Assembly (NCBI GenBank): GCA_913052425.1
Contig: CAJXEG010000002.1
Coordinates: 1-26,402 of the forward strand
Reading direction: 5' to 3'
Source of the DNA: an uncultured Flavobacteriaceae bacterium
GTDB taxonomy: Bacteria > Bacteroidota > Bacteroidia > Flavobacteriales > Flavobacteriaceae
Length of the DNA stretch: 26,402 nucleotides
Shown here: in pieces, positions 7,223 to 16,203 of the stretch
Layout: every line of letters starts with the position of its first letter
How positions within the stretch are numbered: position 1 is the stretch's first letter
Notes under the pieces: generated by a model
Told to the model about the DNA's origin: nothing
The model's input: the letters and a program-made list of their open reading frames with translations, nothing else
Database searches by the model: none
Position numbers and translations under genes: made by a program

Positions 7223-10200
7223 TCAATTCAATTTGTAATGCCAACGTTTTTCTTCCAAATGTGATAACAATTCTTGGGAAATGGCTAATTTTTGTTTGCG
7301 GCTTGCTAAGGTCAATTTGAGTTGTTTTTTGGAATCAATGACATCAAAAAAGAGCGGTTTGTCTCCCTTAAAACCATTGAGTTCTTTCTTCAACTGCTGA
7401 ATGCTGTCTGATTCCAATTGCCGGATGTCCAACTGCAAGGTCAATTTTTTTGAATTTTTGGATAGGGTATCGTGCAACATCTCAAAATTAATAAACTGTA
7501 TTCTGGGATCTCCAATTCTGCCTGTTTGTTGATTTCTCCAACCTTCTTTTATGTTGATTTTTATACGAATAAACTGATTGACACTGATAAAGTGTTTGAA
7601 TTTGAGGTACTCCTCTCCAAAAATTCTAAACTCAAACTGATCTGAAAAATCCTCTAGGGTGAATCGGCCCCAGCCTTTTCCGTTTCTGGATTCTAAATGT
7701 TCAATTTCATTGACGATTCCGGCAACATTAAGGTTTTTATTGACCAAGGATCTGAGGTCTTTTAGTTGAGTCAAATTTGCGTTGGTAAACCATTCCATTT
7801 CCTTTTTAAAATCATCTAAGGGATGACCTGAAATGTATATGCCCACGACTTCTCTCTCTTTTTTGAGTTTCCCCAGATTGTCCCATTGGGGAGAGGGTGG
7901 GATAACCAACTCTTGATAGACTTGATCTGTATTTTCTCCAAAGAGGCTGGTTTGAGATGAATTTTGGCTCTCTTGATATTTCGAACCAAATCGAATGACC
8001 TTCTCTAAGAAAATTACCCCATCTCCGTCAGGATTAAAATACTGTGCTCTATGCGTTCCTTCAAAGGAATCGAACCCACCAGCCAAGGCCAAATTTTCGA
8101 ATGCTTTTTTGTTGGCAGCTCTTAGGTCTACTTTTTTGACCACATCAAAAATAGTTTGATAGGGGGCTTCTTTCCGGTGCTCGATGATGGTATCTACCGC
8201 TCCTTTTCCAACCCCTTTAATGGCACCCATTCCAAAACGAATGGCGTTTTCTTCGTTTACATTGAACTTGTAAAAAGACTCATTGACATCCGGCCCCAAT
8301 ACTTTGACTCCCATCCTCCTGCACTCTTCCATAAAGAAAGTAACCTGTTTGATGTCATTCATATTATTGGAAAGTACCGCCGCCATATATTCTGCAGGAT
8401 AATGAGCTTTAAGATATGCGGTTTGATATCCAATCCACGCATAGCAGGTGGAGTGGGATTTATTGAAGGCATAGGATGCAAAAGCTTCCCAGTCCTTCCA
8501 AATTTTATTCAATACCTCTTTGGGATGATTGTTGGCCTCTCCCCCTTCGATAAACTTGGGTTTGAGTTTTTCCAGTAATGCAAAAATCTTTTTTCCCATT
8601 GCTTTTCGAAGCAAGTCGGCTTCACCTTTGGAGAATCCTGCCAATTTTTGCGACAATAACATTACTTGCTCCTGATAGACCGTGATCCCGTAGGTCTCTT
8701 TGAGGTAATCCTCCATCTCCGGTAAATCATACTTGATCTCTTCCTCTCCCTTTTTTCTTGCGACAAAACTGGGAATGTATTCCAGGGGCCCAGGACGATA
8801 GAGGGCATTCATGGCGATCAAATCTGCAAAAACATTGGGTTTTAAATCTTTTAAATATTTCTGCATACCCACGGATTCATACTGAAATATCCCCACTGTA
8901 TCCCCCCTTTGGAACAACTCATAGGTCAATTGATCATCCAAGGGGAATGCGTCCGGATCGAGATCAATCCCGTGGCGGTATTTTACCAGTTTGACGGTAT
9001 CCTTGATCAGGGTCAGGGTTTTAAGTCCCAGAAAGTCCATTTTTAGGAGTCCCGCTTCTTCCACCACGGCATTGTCAAACTGAGTTACGTTCAACTCAGA
9101 GTCTTTGGCCGAGGCAATGGGAACAAAATTGGTGATATCGTCGGGTGTAATGATGACCCCACAGGCGTGAATTCCAGTATTTCGCAATGAACCTTCTAAT
9201 ACCTTGGCCTGCTGTAAGGTTTGACCGGCCAGGTCGTCTCCTTCAAAGATCTCCTGTAATTCTTTGACTTGATTGAACTCCTCCGATCTGAGGTTTTCTT
9301 TGAGTTCCTTGTCCTCTAAGGAGAAAATTTTAGCCAGTTTGATATTGGGTACCAACTTGGCAATGCGGTCTGCATCTCCCAAGGCAAGATCCAAAACCCT
9401 TGCCGTATCTCTGATGGAAGACTTTGCCGCCATGGTTCCATAGGTGATGATTTGCGCGACTTGATTGGCACCGTATTTTTCAATCACATAATCCATAACT
9501 TTTCCCCTTCCCTCATCGTCAAAGTCAATATCGATATCGGGCATGCTCACCCGATCGGGATTGAGAAAACGCTCAAAAAGTAAATCGTATTTGATGGGAT
9601 CCAAATTGGTGATCCCAAGGCTGTAGGCCACCACCGATCCTGCCGCAGATCCCCTTCCGGGACCAACGGAAACTCCCATTTCCCGGGCTGCAGCGATAAG
9701 ATCTTGCACAATCAAAAAATAACCAGGATAGCCTGTATTGGCAATGACCTCCAACTCAAAATCTAAACGTTCTTGAATCTCGTCGCTGATGATTCCATAA
9801 CGTCTTTTGGCGCCCTCCAAAGTCAAATGTCTCAAAAACTGATTTTCGCTGTCCTTTAGGTCATCGGATGCATCAGTAGAAAAATCATCGGGTATGTCAA
9901 ATTTGGGAAGTAAGACCTCACGAGCCAAGTCAAAGGGCTCTACTTTATCGATGACCGCTTCGATATTGATTATGGCTTCGGGTAAATCCGCAAAAAGGCT
10001 TTTCATCTCCGCCTGAGACTTAAAGTAATACTCCTGATTGGGAAAACCGAAACGGTAACCTCTTCCACGACCTATAGGGGTGGCTTGTTTCTCACCGTCT
10101 TTGACACAGAGCAAGATATCATGAGCATTGGCCTCGGCTTTGGTCGTATAATAGGAATTGTTGGTCGCCAAAACCTTAATAGCATATTTTTGGGCAAACT

Positions 10201-11554
10201 GGAGTAAAACCTGATTGGCGCGTTTTTCGTCCTCCTGCTGGTGGCGCATCAACTCGATGTACAAATCCTCACCAAACTGCTCCTGCCACCATTTCAGTGC
10301 TTCCTCTGATTGATTGTCTCCTACGTTAAGTATTTTTGAAGGGACTTCTCCATAGAGGTTACCCGTCAAAACCATCAAATCAGATTTGTACTGTTCGACG
10401 ACTTTTTTGTCAATCCTCGGCACATAATAAAACCCTTGGGTGTAGGCAATGGAACTCATCTTGGAAAGGTTTTCGTAGCCCTTTTTGTTTTTGGCGATAA
10501 AAACGATTTGATATCCGTTGTCTCTTCTTGATCGGTCTTGATGGTTTTCACAAACGTAAAACTCACATCCCAAAATGGGTTTTAGCGGGGTGGCACCTTG
10601 AGGTAAATCAGCGTTGTGTTTTTTTATGGCTTTGATGAAGTGAAAGGCTCCCATCAAATTGGCGTGATCCGTCAGGCTAACCGCTGGCATTTGATCATCG
10701 GCCGCGGTTTGGACCAAATCATTGATCCTAGAAGTGGATTGCAAAACGGAATACTGTGAGTGGGTATGTAAATGAACAAATGGGGCCCTTTGTAAAATTT
10801 CCTCTTCCGCATCGGTAAATTTCTTAGAAGGGGTTTCTTCTGTGTTGGCCAGCTCGACCAATCGCTCAGAGGCCGCTTTTAAATTAAAGTGTTTTAAACC
10901 GATGCCTTTGACAGGTTCATCCAAAACTTCGGTGAGGTGCTGTAAAACTTCCCCCCTGTTTTTCATGGCTTCGGGTCGGATCCATCCTTTTCTAAAAAGC
11001 TCGAAAAAACAACGGGTGGTGGCCTCTACATCGGCAGTGGCATTGTGGGCTTCGTCGAAATGAACATCAAAAAGGTGGGCGTGGAGTTCGCTCAGTGTGG
11101 GTAATTTGAATTTCCCCCCCCGGCCTCCGGGCAACTGGCAAAGTGTTGCGGTTTCCTCAGTACAAGTATCGATGATGGCGAAGTTTTCCAAAGGGTTCTG
11201 GTCGCCCAATCGCAAGAATTCTGCCCCCATAATGTTGAGGTCAAATTTTACGTTGTGCCCCCCAATAAATTCACATTGTTGGAGTGCCTGCTGAAATTTT
11301 TCCAACATCTCCGCTATGGGAATCCCCTCTTTTTCGGCCAGAGCAGTGGAAATGCCGTGAATTTTTTCGGCATCATAGGGAATCACAAAACCATCGGGCA
11401 ACACCAAATGGTCCTCGTGGGAAATGCAATTGCCGTCCTTGTCATGCAATTGCCAAGCAATTTGAATACATCGCGGCCAGTTGTCTGCATCGGTCAAGGG
11501 AGCATTCCAGTTACGGGGCAGACCCGTGGTCTCAGTATCAAAAATCAAAAACAT
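7223..11554 (-). CDS. dnaE: DNA polymerase III alpha subunit with fused DEDDh exonuclease domain
   Basis: A 1443-residue replicative polymerase. Residues 1-190 form a DnaQ-like proofreading exonuclease with D6/E8 (DTETTG), D105 (HNVKFD) and H170/D175 (HNATAD), a full DEDDh set. A PHP domain begins near residue 259 with HLHTHSQYS and keeps the H-x-H metal motif. The polymerase palm shows GPGRGSAAGS (631-640) and catalytic PDIDIDFD (D673 and D675). Helix-hairpin-helix and OB-fold (about 1270-1340) segments follow. Typical stand-alone DnaE is about 1160 residues, so the extra length is the exonuclease plus linker. ATG at 11554 is preferred to a TTG 9 bases upstream. It is divergent from mfd across 132 bases. 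Both nuclease centres look intact by motif, so polymerisation and proofreading may reside in one chain. Confidence 0.96.
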   Translation of the reverse strand: MFLIFDTETTGLPRNWNAPLTDADNWPRCIQIAWQLHDKDGNCISHEDHLVLPDGFVIPYDAEKIHGISTALAEKEGIPIAEMLEKFQQALQQCEFIGGHNVKFDLNIMGAEFLRLGDQNPLENFAIIDTCTEETATLCQLPGGRGGKFKLPTLSELHAHLFDVHFDEAHNATADVEATTRCFFELFRKGWIRPEAMKNRGEVLQHLTEVLDEPVKGIGLKHFNLKAASERLVELANTEETPSKKFTDAEEEILQRAPFVHLHTHSQYSVLQSTSRINDLVQTAADDQMPAVSLTDHANLMGAFHFIKAIKKHNADLPQGATPLKPILGCEFYVCENHQDRSRRDNGYQIVFIAKNKKGYENLSKMSSIAYTQGFYYVPRIDKKVVEQYKSDLMVLTGNLYGEVPSKILNVGDNQSEEALKWWQEQFGEDLYIELMRHQQEDEKRANQVLLQFAQKYAIKVLATNNSYYTTKAEANAHDILLCVKDGEKQATPIGRGRGYRFGFPNQEYYFKSQAEMKSLFADLPEAIINIEAVIDKVEPFDLAREVLLPKFDIPDDFSTDASDDLKDSENQFLRHLTLEGAKRRYGIISDEIQERLDFELEVIANTGYPGYFLIVQDLIAAAREMGVSVGPGRGSAAGSVVAYSLGITNLDPIKYDLLFERFLNPDRVSMPDIDIDFDDEGRGKVMDYVIEKYGANQVAQIITYGTMAAKSSIRDTARVLDLALGDADRIAKLVPNIKLAKIFSLEDKELKENLRSEEFNQVKELQEIFEGDDLAGQTLQQAKVLEGSLRNTGIHACGVIITPDDITNFVPIASAKDSELNVTQFDNAVVEEAGLLKMDFLGLKTLTLIKDTVKLVKYRHGIDLDPDAFPLDDQLTYELFQRGDTVGIFQYESVGMQKYLKDLKPNVFADLIAMNALYRPGPLEYIPSFVARKKGEEEIKYDLPEMEDYLKETYGITVYQEQVMLLSQKLAGFSKGEADLLRKAMGKKIFALLEKLKPKFIEGGEANNHPKEVLNKIWKDWEAFASYAFNKSHSTCYAWIGYQTAYLKAHYPAEYMAAVLSNNMNDIKQVTFFMEECRRMGVKVLGPDVNESFYKFNVNEENAIRFGMGAIKGVGKGAVDTIIEHRKEAPYQTIFDVVKKVDLRAANKKAFENLALAGGFDSFEGTHRAQYFNPDGDGVIFLEKVIRFGSKYQESQNSSQTSLFGENTDQVYQELVIPPSPQWDNLGKLKKEREVVGIYISGHPLDDFKKEMEWFTNANLTQLKDLRSLVNKNLNVAGIVNEIEHLESRNGKGWGRFTLEDFSDQFEFRIFGEEYLKFKHFISVNQFIRIKINIKEGWRNQQTGRIGDPRIQFINFEMLHDTLSKNSKKLTLQLDIRQLESDSIQQLKKELNGFKGDKPLFFDVIDSKKQLKLTLASRKQKLAISQELLSHLEEKRWHYKLN

Positions 11555-11681
11555 CGATGGCAATTTGAAATACTAAAATAGGGTATTGTCCTTTTCAACG
11601 GGTATTGAATTATCAGGAGTTATCAACCAAAAAAAGGATTGAAATCTTAAAGTTTTTAAGCTGACTAATGGGAATGAAAAC

Positions 11682-11689
11682 TATCTTTG
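11682..11689 (+). promoter_or_regulatory. Perfect -7 element TATCTTTG at the mfd start
   Basis: TATCTTTG matches TAnnTTTG at all fixed bases, and its last three bases are the TTG that opens the mfd reading frame. The following CCAAAAAA is the same as after the metG element (TATTTTTGCCAAAAAA). No good TTTG is found 19-21 bases upstream. Either this is the mfd promoter and translation starts downstream, or the match is fortuitous. Confidence 0.45.
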
Positions 11690-14600
11690 CCAAAAAAAGT
11701 TATCGAACAACTGTTTGATAAAATTTCCCAAACCCCCAGTCAAAAGGCATTTGAAACAGCACTTTTGAGGGACGACTGTTGCAAATTTAAAGGTTTGGTC
11801 GGCTCTGGTCTAAATTTTAAACTGGTTTCTGCCTTTAAGAATTTAGACCGAACTTTTTTAATGGTACTGGACAATGCCGAGCAGGCAGCCTATCACCTGA
11901 ACGACCTTGAGCAATTGCTCTCCTCCAAAGAAGTACTCTATTTTCCGGCCAGCTACAGAGAAGCTTATAACCCTGAGGCTACAGACAATGCCAATGTATT
12001 GTTGCGGTCTGAGGTGCTCAAAAAACTGAGCAATTCCAGAAAGAAAAAGATCATTGTCACCTACCCCCAAGCCCTTTTTGAAAAAGTCATTTCACAACTC
12101 ACCCTCAAACGAAAAACACTAACCGTCAAAACGGGCGATGTCATAGGTTTGGATTTTGTTAACGAAACACTTTTTGAATATGGTTTTGATCGGGTCAACT
12201 TCGTCACCCAACCCGGAGAATTTTCTGTAAGAGGGGGGATCATCGACGTTTTTTCTTTTGCCCATCAGCACCCCTATCGCATCGAGTTTTTTGACGAGGA
12301 AATTGAGAGCCTCCGGAGTTTTGACGTCAATAACCAACTCTCCATCAGCCCCTTGGATCAAATCGATTTGTTGCCCAATACCTCAAAGGTCACTTTTAGC
12401 GAAAAGCGCAAATCACTGATCGACTCTTTGCCCAAAGAGAGTACCGTGGTTTTTAACCAACTCGACCTCTGCCTGGATCGCATCGAAAAATTAGGCGCCA
12501 AGGCGGCCAAACAATTCGAGTCCCTGGAAACCACTGTTCAGTATCCTCCGGAAGTTTTGTTTTTGAATCCGAAAGAACTACTGGAATGTCTGGCCGGCCA
12601 AAGCACAGTTTTGATTAACAATTCCGACCACCTCAAGCCTCAGGAACGCATCGGTGCCAAACAAAGTCCTCAGCCTTCCATCAACAAGCAGTTCGATCGG
12701 CTGGTTCAAATCCTCAACGACAATCACGCCTCCGGTTTTGAAAATTATATTTTTTGTTCCAGCGAAGCCCAGCGCAAGCGGTTTAATGAAATCTTGGAAG
12801 AGATGGAAACCAAAGTGCACTACAAAACTGAGGTTTGCCCACTCTTTGAGGGGTTTGAAGACATCGAAGCCCAAGTCGCTTGTTTTACTGATCACCAGAT
12901 CTTTGAACGCTACCACAAATACAAACTGCGTTCTGCTGCCGCCAAAAAAGAAGTCCTTACTCTCAAAGAATTGACCCACCTGAAAATCGGGGATTTTGTC
13001 ACCCATATTGACCACGGGATAGGAAAATTTGGAGGGCTTCAAAAAATTGATGTGGATGGGGTAAAACAAGAGGCCATAAAATTGAGTTATGGAGAAGGCG
13101 ACATCCTTTATCTCAGTATTCATTCACTGCATAAAATTGCCAAATTCAATGGCAAAGACGGTCATGTTCCCAAACTCCACAAATTGGGATCTAAGGCATG
13201 GAAGGCACTCAAACAAAAAACCAAAACCAGGGTCAAGGCCATTGCCTTTGACCTGATAAAGCTCTACGCCAAAAGGAGAGAAAAAATCGGTCATGCCTTT
13301 CCGCCAGACAGCTATTTGCAGTTGGAGTTGGAGGCTTCATTTATGTTTGAAGATACACCCGACCAAAGTAAAGCGACAGCTGCTGTAAAAGCCGACATGG
13401 AAAACGACCGACCCATGGATCGACTGGTTTGTGGAGATGTAGGTTTTGGAAAAACCGAAGTCGCCATCCGCGCCGCTTTTAAAGCCGCTGACGACAGTAA
13501 ACAAGTGGCTGTTTTGGTACCCACCACCATACTGGCATTTCAGCACTACAAAACCTTTTCCAAAAGATTGGAAGAACTGCCTGTTAAGGTTGATTACCTC
13601 AACCGTTTCCGTTCGACCAAAGACCGAAAAAGAATCTTGGAAGAACTGCAACAAGGAAAAATTGACATTTTGATCGGTACGCACCAATTGGTGAACAAGA
13701 CGGTAAAATTTAAAGATTTGGGCTTGCTGATCGTAGACGAAGAACAAAAATTCGGTGTGGCAGTCAAAGAAAAATTACGAAACCTGAAAACCAACGTTGA
13801 CGTATTGACCCTTACCGCCACCCCCATACCCAGAACTTTGCAGTTCAGTTTGATGGCTGCCAGAGACCTGTCGGTTATCGCCACTCCACCCCCCAACCGC
13901 TACCCCATTGAGAGCGAAGTGATTCGTTTTGGTGAGTCCCTCATAAGGGATGCCATTCGCTATGAATTGCAAAGAGGAGGGCAAGTCTACTTTATCCACA
14001 ATCGGGTAGAAAACATTCAGGAAGTTGCGGGAATGGTTCAGCGACTGATCCCAGATGCGCGTATTGCTATTGGTCATGGACAAATGGAAGGCAATCGATT
14101 GGAAAAAACCTTACTCGATTTTATGGAGGGTCAGTCGGATATATTGATCGCCACCACCATAGTAGAAAACGGACTGGATGTTCCCAATGCCAATACCATT
14201 TTTATAAACAATGCTCAGAGTTTTGGGCTTAGTGATCTGCATCAAATGAGGGGAAGGGTGGGCCGGAGCAACAAAAAAGCCTTTTGTTATTTTATTACCC
14301 CGCCGCTGAGTGCTATGGCCTCAGATGCTCAAAAAAGAATTCAGGCCATTTCTCAATTTTCGGAGTTGGGAGCTGGAATTCAAATTGCAATGAAAGACCT
14401 GGAGATCAGAGGGGCCGGTGATCTTTTGGGCGGAGAACAAAGTGGCTTTATCAATGAAATAGGTTTTGAAACCTACCAGAAAATTCTTGAAGAAGCCATA
14501 GAGGAGTTAAAAGAAAACGAGTTCAAAACACTGTTTGAGGATCAGGAAAAGCCCCTTGAGAAAAACTATGTCAAGGAGGTACAAATTGACACGGATTTTG

Positions 14601-15037
14601 AAATTTTATTTCCAGATGATTATATCAATGTGGTCAATGAAAGATTGCTGCTCTATAATGAGTTGAGTGCCATAAAGAACGAGGAAACTTTGATGCAATT
14701 CAAAAAAAATCTGGAAGATCGGTTTGGTAAAATTCCCCCAGAGGGTGTGGAGCTTTTGAGTACTTTACGCCTCAAATGGCTTGCCTCCAAAATGGGACTG
14801 GAACGACTCATCATTAAAAATAAAAAATGTGTGGGCTACTTTTTATCGGATCAACAAAGTGATTTTTACCAAAGCCCTGTTTTTAATCAAATACTGCTTG
14901 GGGTTCAAAAACAAACAGAAAAATACAGTATGAAAGAAAAGCAAACCCGAAACGGCCTGCGGCTTATACTGGTCTTGGATCAGGTACATTCGATAGAAAA
15001 GTTATTGGAGCAACTCAACAACTTGCTAAATGACTAG
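11687..15037 (+). CDS. mfd: Transcription-repair coupling factor Mfd
   Basis: An 1116-residue ATP-dependent translocase that removes stalled RNA polymerase and recruits UvrA. The N-terminus carries the UvrB-like module (KGLVGSG, FPASYREAY, VRGGIIDVFS). A CarD-like RNA-polymerase-interaction domain lies near 435-490 (IGDFVTHIDHGIGKF). The RecG-like motor has Walker A GDVGFGKT (583-590) and the DEEQ box (684-687), followed by TATPIPRTL, VENGLDVPNANT and the QMRGRVGRS arginine-finger motif. The C-terminal TRCF domain follows. Length is normal. The start is uncertain: the only start codon that gives a normal N-terminus is TTG at 11687, which overlaps a -7 promoter element, and the next in-frame TTG (11765) would remove 26 residues. 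The stop shares a CTAG with the converging ACT-domain gene. Confidence 0.96.
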   Translation: MPKKVIEQLFDKISQTPSQKAFETALLRDDCCKFKGLVGSGLNFKLVSAFKNLDRTFLMVLDNAEQAAYHLNDLEQLLSSKEVLYFPASYREAYNPEATDNANVLLRSEVLKKLSNSRKKKIIVTYPQALFEKVISQLTLKRKTLTVKTGDVIGLDFVNETLFEYGFDRVNFVTQPGEFSVRGGIIDVFSFAHQHPYRIEFFDEEIESLRSFDVNNQLSISPLDQIDLLPNTSKVTFSEKRKSLIDSLPKESTVVFNQLDLCLDRIEKLGAKAAKQFESLETTVQYPPEVLFLNPKELLECLAGQSTVLINNSDHLKPQERIGAKQSPQPSINKQFDRLVQILNDNHASGFENYIFCSSEAQRKRFNEILEEMETKVHYKTEVCPLFEGFEDIEAQVACFTDHQIFERYHKYKLRSAAAKKEVLTLKELTHLKIGDFVTHIDHGIGKFGGLQKIDVDGVKQEAIKLSYGEGDILYLSIHSLHKIAKFNGKDGHVPKLHKLGSKAWKALKQKTKTRVKAIAFDLIKLYAKRREKIGHAFPPDSYLQLELEASFMFEDTPDQSKATAAVKADMENDRPMDRLVCGDVGFGKTEVAIRAAFKAADDSKQVAVLVPTTILAFQHYKTFSKRLEELPVKVDYLNRFRSTKDRKRILEELQQGKIDILIGTHQLVNKTVKFKDLGLLIVDEEQKFGVAVKEKLRNLKTNVDVLTLTATPIPRTLQFSLMAARDLSVIATPPPNRYPIESEVIRFGESLIRDAIRYELQRGGQVYFIHNRVENIQEVAGMVQRLIPDARIAIGHGQMEGNRLEKTLLDFMEGQSDILIATTIVENGLDVPNANTIFINNAQSFGLSDLHQMRGRVGRSNKKAFCYFITPPLSAMASDAQKRIQAISQFSELGAGIQIAMKDLEIRGAGDLLGGEQSGFINEIGFETYQKILEEAIEELKENEFKTLFEDQEKPLEKNYVKEVQIDTDFEILFPDDYINVVNERLLLYNELSAIKNEETLMQFKKNLEDRFGKIPPEGVELLSTLRLKWLASKMGLERLIIKNKKCVGYFLSDQQSDFYQSPVFNQILLGVQKQTEKYSMKEKQTRNGLRLILVLDQVHSIEKLLEQLNNLLND

Positions 15038-15693
15038 AGTGATTTAAGATTTTTGATGACCTCAAAAGCCACATTGACTGAATCTTCATCCATCAGTATG
15101 GTAAATTCATTGGAGGTCGAGATGACTTCATTGATGTTGACCCCCTCCCAAGACAGCCTCTGAAAAATAAAGTAATAAATACCGGGTATTTTTACATTGT
15201 CGTTGGGCAGTTTGACCGTTATCGCCGATAGGTTTTCGATTTTATCGATGCAAATTTCATCACGGAACAAATCTTCAATCAAAGTAGCGATGTTACTGCC
15301 GACCACAATATTGGATTCTCCTACCCCTCTGGAAGAGGTATAGAAAATGTCTTTTTTGTCTTTGATCGCCGTAAGGAATTCGGCCTGAGCCAACAAAAGG
15401 GTTTCGGAAAGTTTAAAGCAATAATCGGTCAAAGAGGAACGAACGGTGATGTCCCCCAGGTTTCTCAATACACTAACAATCTTGTGGGTGGAAAGGAACT
15501 CCTCGTTGTCGGATATTCGCTTTAATGCCATAACGATGGCTCCACTTCTTGCGGGCTTGCGCAATGCCTTTTCAATTTCGGGCTGAATCTCTCGCGCCAA
15601 AGAGGTCAGGTTGATAATTCCTTGCGATAGGGCTGTGGACAAATAGGGCTTGGTCTTGACGTATTCTGATACTTGCGAAGCAATAGTTTTCAA
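15034..15693 (-). CDS. Helical N-terminal plus ACT-domain protein (aspartokinase-tail-like regulator)
   Basis: A 219-residue soluble protein. Residues 1-75 are helical and winged-helix-like (GIINLTSLAREIQPEI, SGAIVMALKRIS). Residues about 165-219 look like the ACT domain at the C-terminus of aspartate kinase: a PGIYYFIFQRLSWEGVNINE stretch is followed by VISTSNEFTILMDED. There is no amino-acid-kinase domain, so it is not a kinase even though such proteins are often labelled so. It may be a small-molecule-binding regulator, but this is inference. The start is TTG at 15693; an in-frame TAA lies six codons upstream and no ATG precedes residue 55. It converges on mfd and their stops share the palindrome CTAG. 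Confidence 0.75.
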   Translation of the reverse strand: MKTIASQVSEYVKTKPYLSTALSQGIINLTSLAREIQPEIEKALRKPARSGAIVMALKRISDNEEFLSTHKIVSVLRNLGDITVRSSLTDYCFKLSETLLLAQAEFLTAIKDKKDIFYTSSRGVGESNIVVGSNIATLIEDLFRDEICIDKIENLSAITVKLPNDNVKIPGIYYFIFQRLSWEGVNINEVISTSNEFTILMDEDSVNVAFEVIKNLKSL

Positions 15694-15757
15694 CTTGCTA
15701 TGTTTTATTTCTATGCGAAGTTAAGAATATTAAACATAATGTTTGTTTTACAACATT

Positions 15758-16124
15758 TTATCCGAAGGGATAAAACGCTTCCATTATGTGATCCTGTTTC
15801 CAATCAGCACCATCAAATATATAGGTAATCAAGTCAAAACGTACCGCTACATCTAGTCCCTTCGACTGAACATAATGATCAACAGCAGTAACCAATAATT
15901 TGATTTTATTGGAGGAAACAGACTCCTCTGGGGGCAATAAAAAATCGATTGAACGGGCTTTGACCTCAACAGCAACTTATGTGTTTTCTTTTTGAACGAT
16001 CAAATCTACCTCTGCTTTTAAATAGCGGTAGTTCCTCTCCAGAAGAGTGTATCCTGAGTTTATTAAATAAGTGGCGGCAAGCTTTTCTCCCTTTTTTCCA
16101 AGGTTGTGTGTGGGCTAATGTCAT
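15758..16124 (-). pseudogene. yraN: Broken yraN (UPF0102, endonuclease-fold) gene with frameshift and in-frame stop
   Basis: Translating the minus strand gives a UPF0102 protein in two pieces: GKKGEKLAATYLINSGY, LLERNYRYLKAEVDLIVQK, ENT, then a TAA stop (15977-15979), then VAVEVKARS and VRFDLITYIF, ending EAFYPFG with a TAA at 15758. All family landmarks are present: the early GE, D of EVDLI, and E-x-K of EVKAR. The stop sits exactly where the family has a hydrophobic residue, so one base change (for example TTA to TAA) explains it. The initiating ATG at 16124 is in the wrong frame; adding one CA unit to the CACACACA run (16105-16112) would restore M-T-L-A-H-T-H-N-L-G-K-K. Two independent lesions indicate a decayed gene, unless they are assembly errors. 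YraN proteins are conserved nuclease-fold proteins of poorly defined role. Confidence 0.85.
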
Positions 16125-16182
16125 AAGTAGGTCGGTTTATATACAATTTAAAATTAAATTCTTAGCTGGGCAATAAAATCCT

Positions 16183-16190
16183 TATTTTTG
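16183..16190 (+). promoter_or_regulatory. -7 promoter element upstream of metG
   Basis: TATTTTTG fits TAnnTTTG at all fixed bases and lies 13 bases before the metG ATG, followed by an A-rich leader (CCAAAAAATATAA). A leader of about 6-8 bases would result. No clear TTTG occurs at the expected -33 spacing. Confidence 0.45.
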
Positions 16191-16203
16191 CCAAAAAATA
16201 TAA

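Noticed and set aside
12578..13123. 181-residue open frame on the minus strand
   Set aside because: It is antisense to mfd and has no domain or upstream signal.
15979..16176. 65-residue plus-strand open frame
   Set aside because: It is the reverse of the yraN pseudogene and exists only because the region lost coding constraint.
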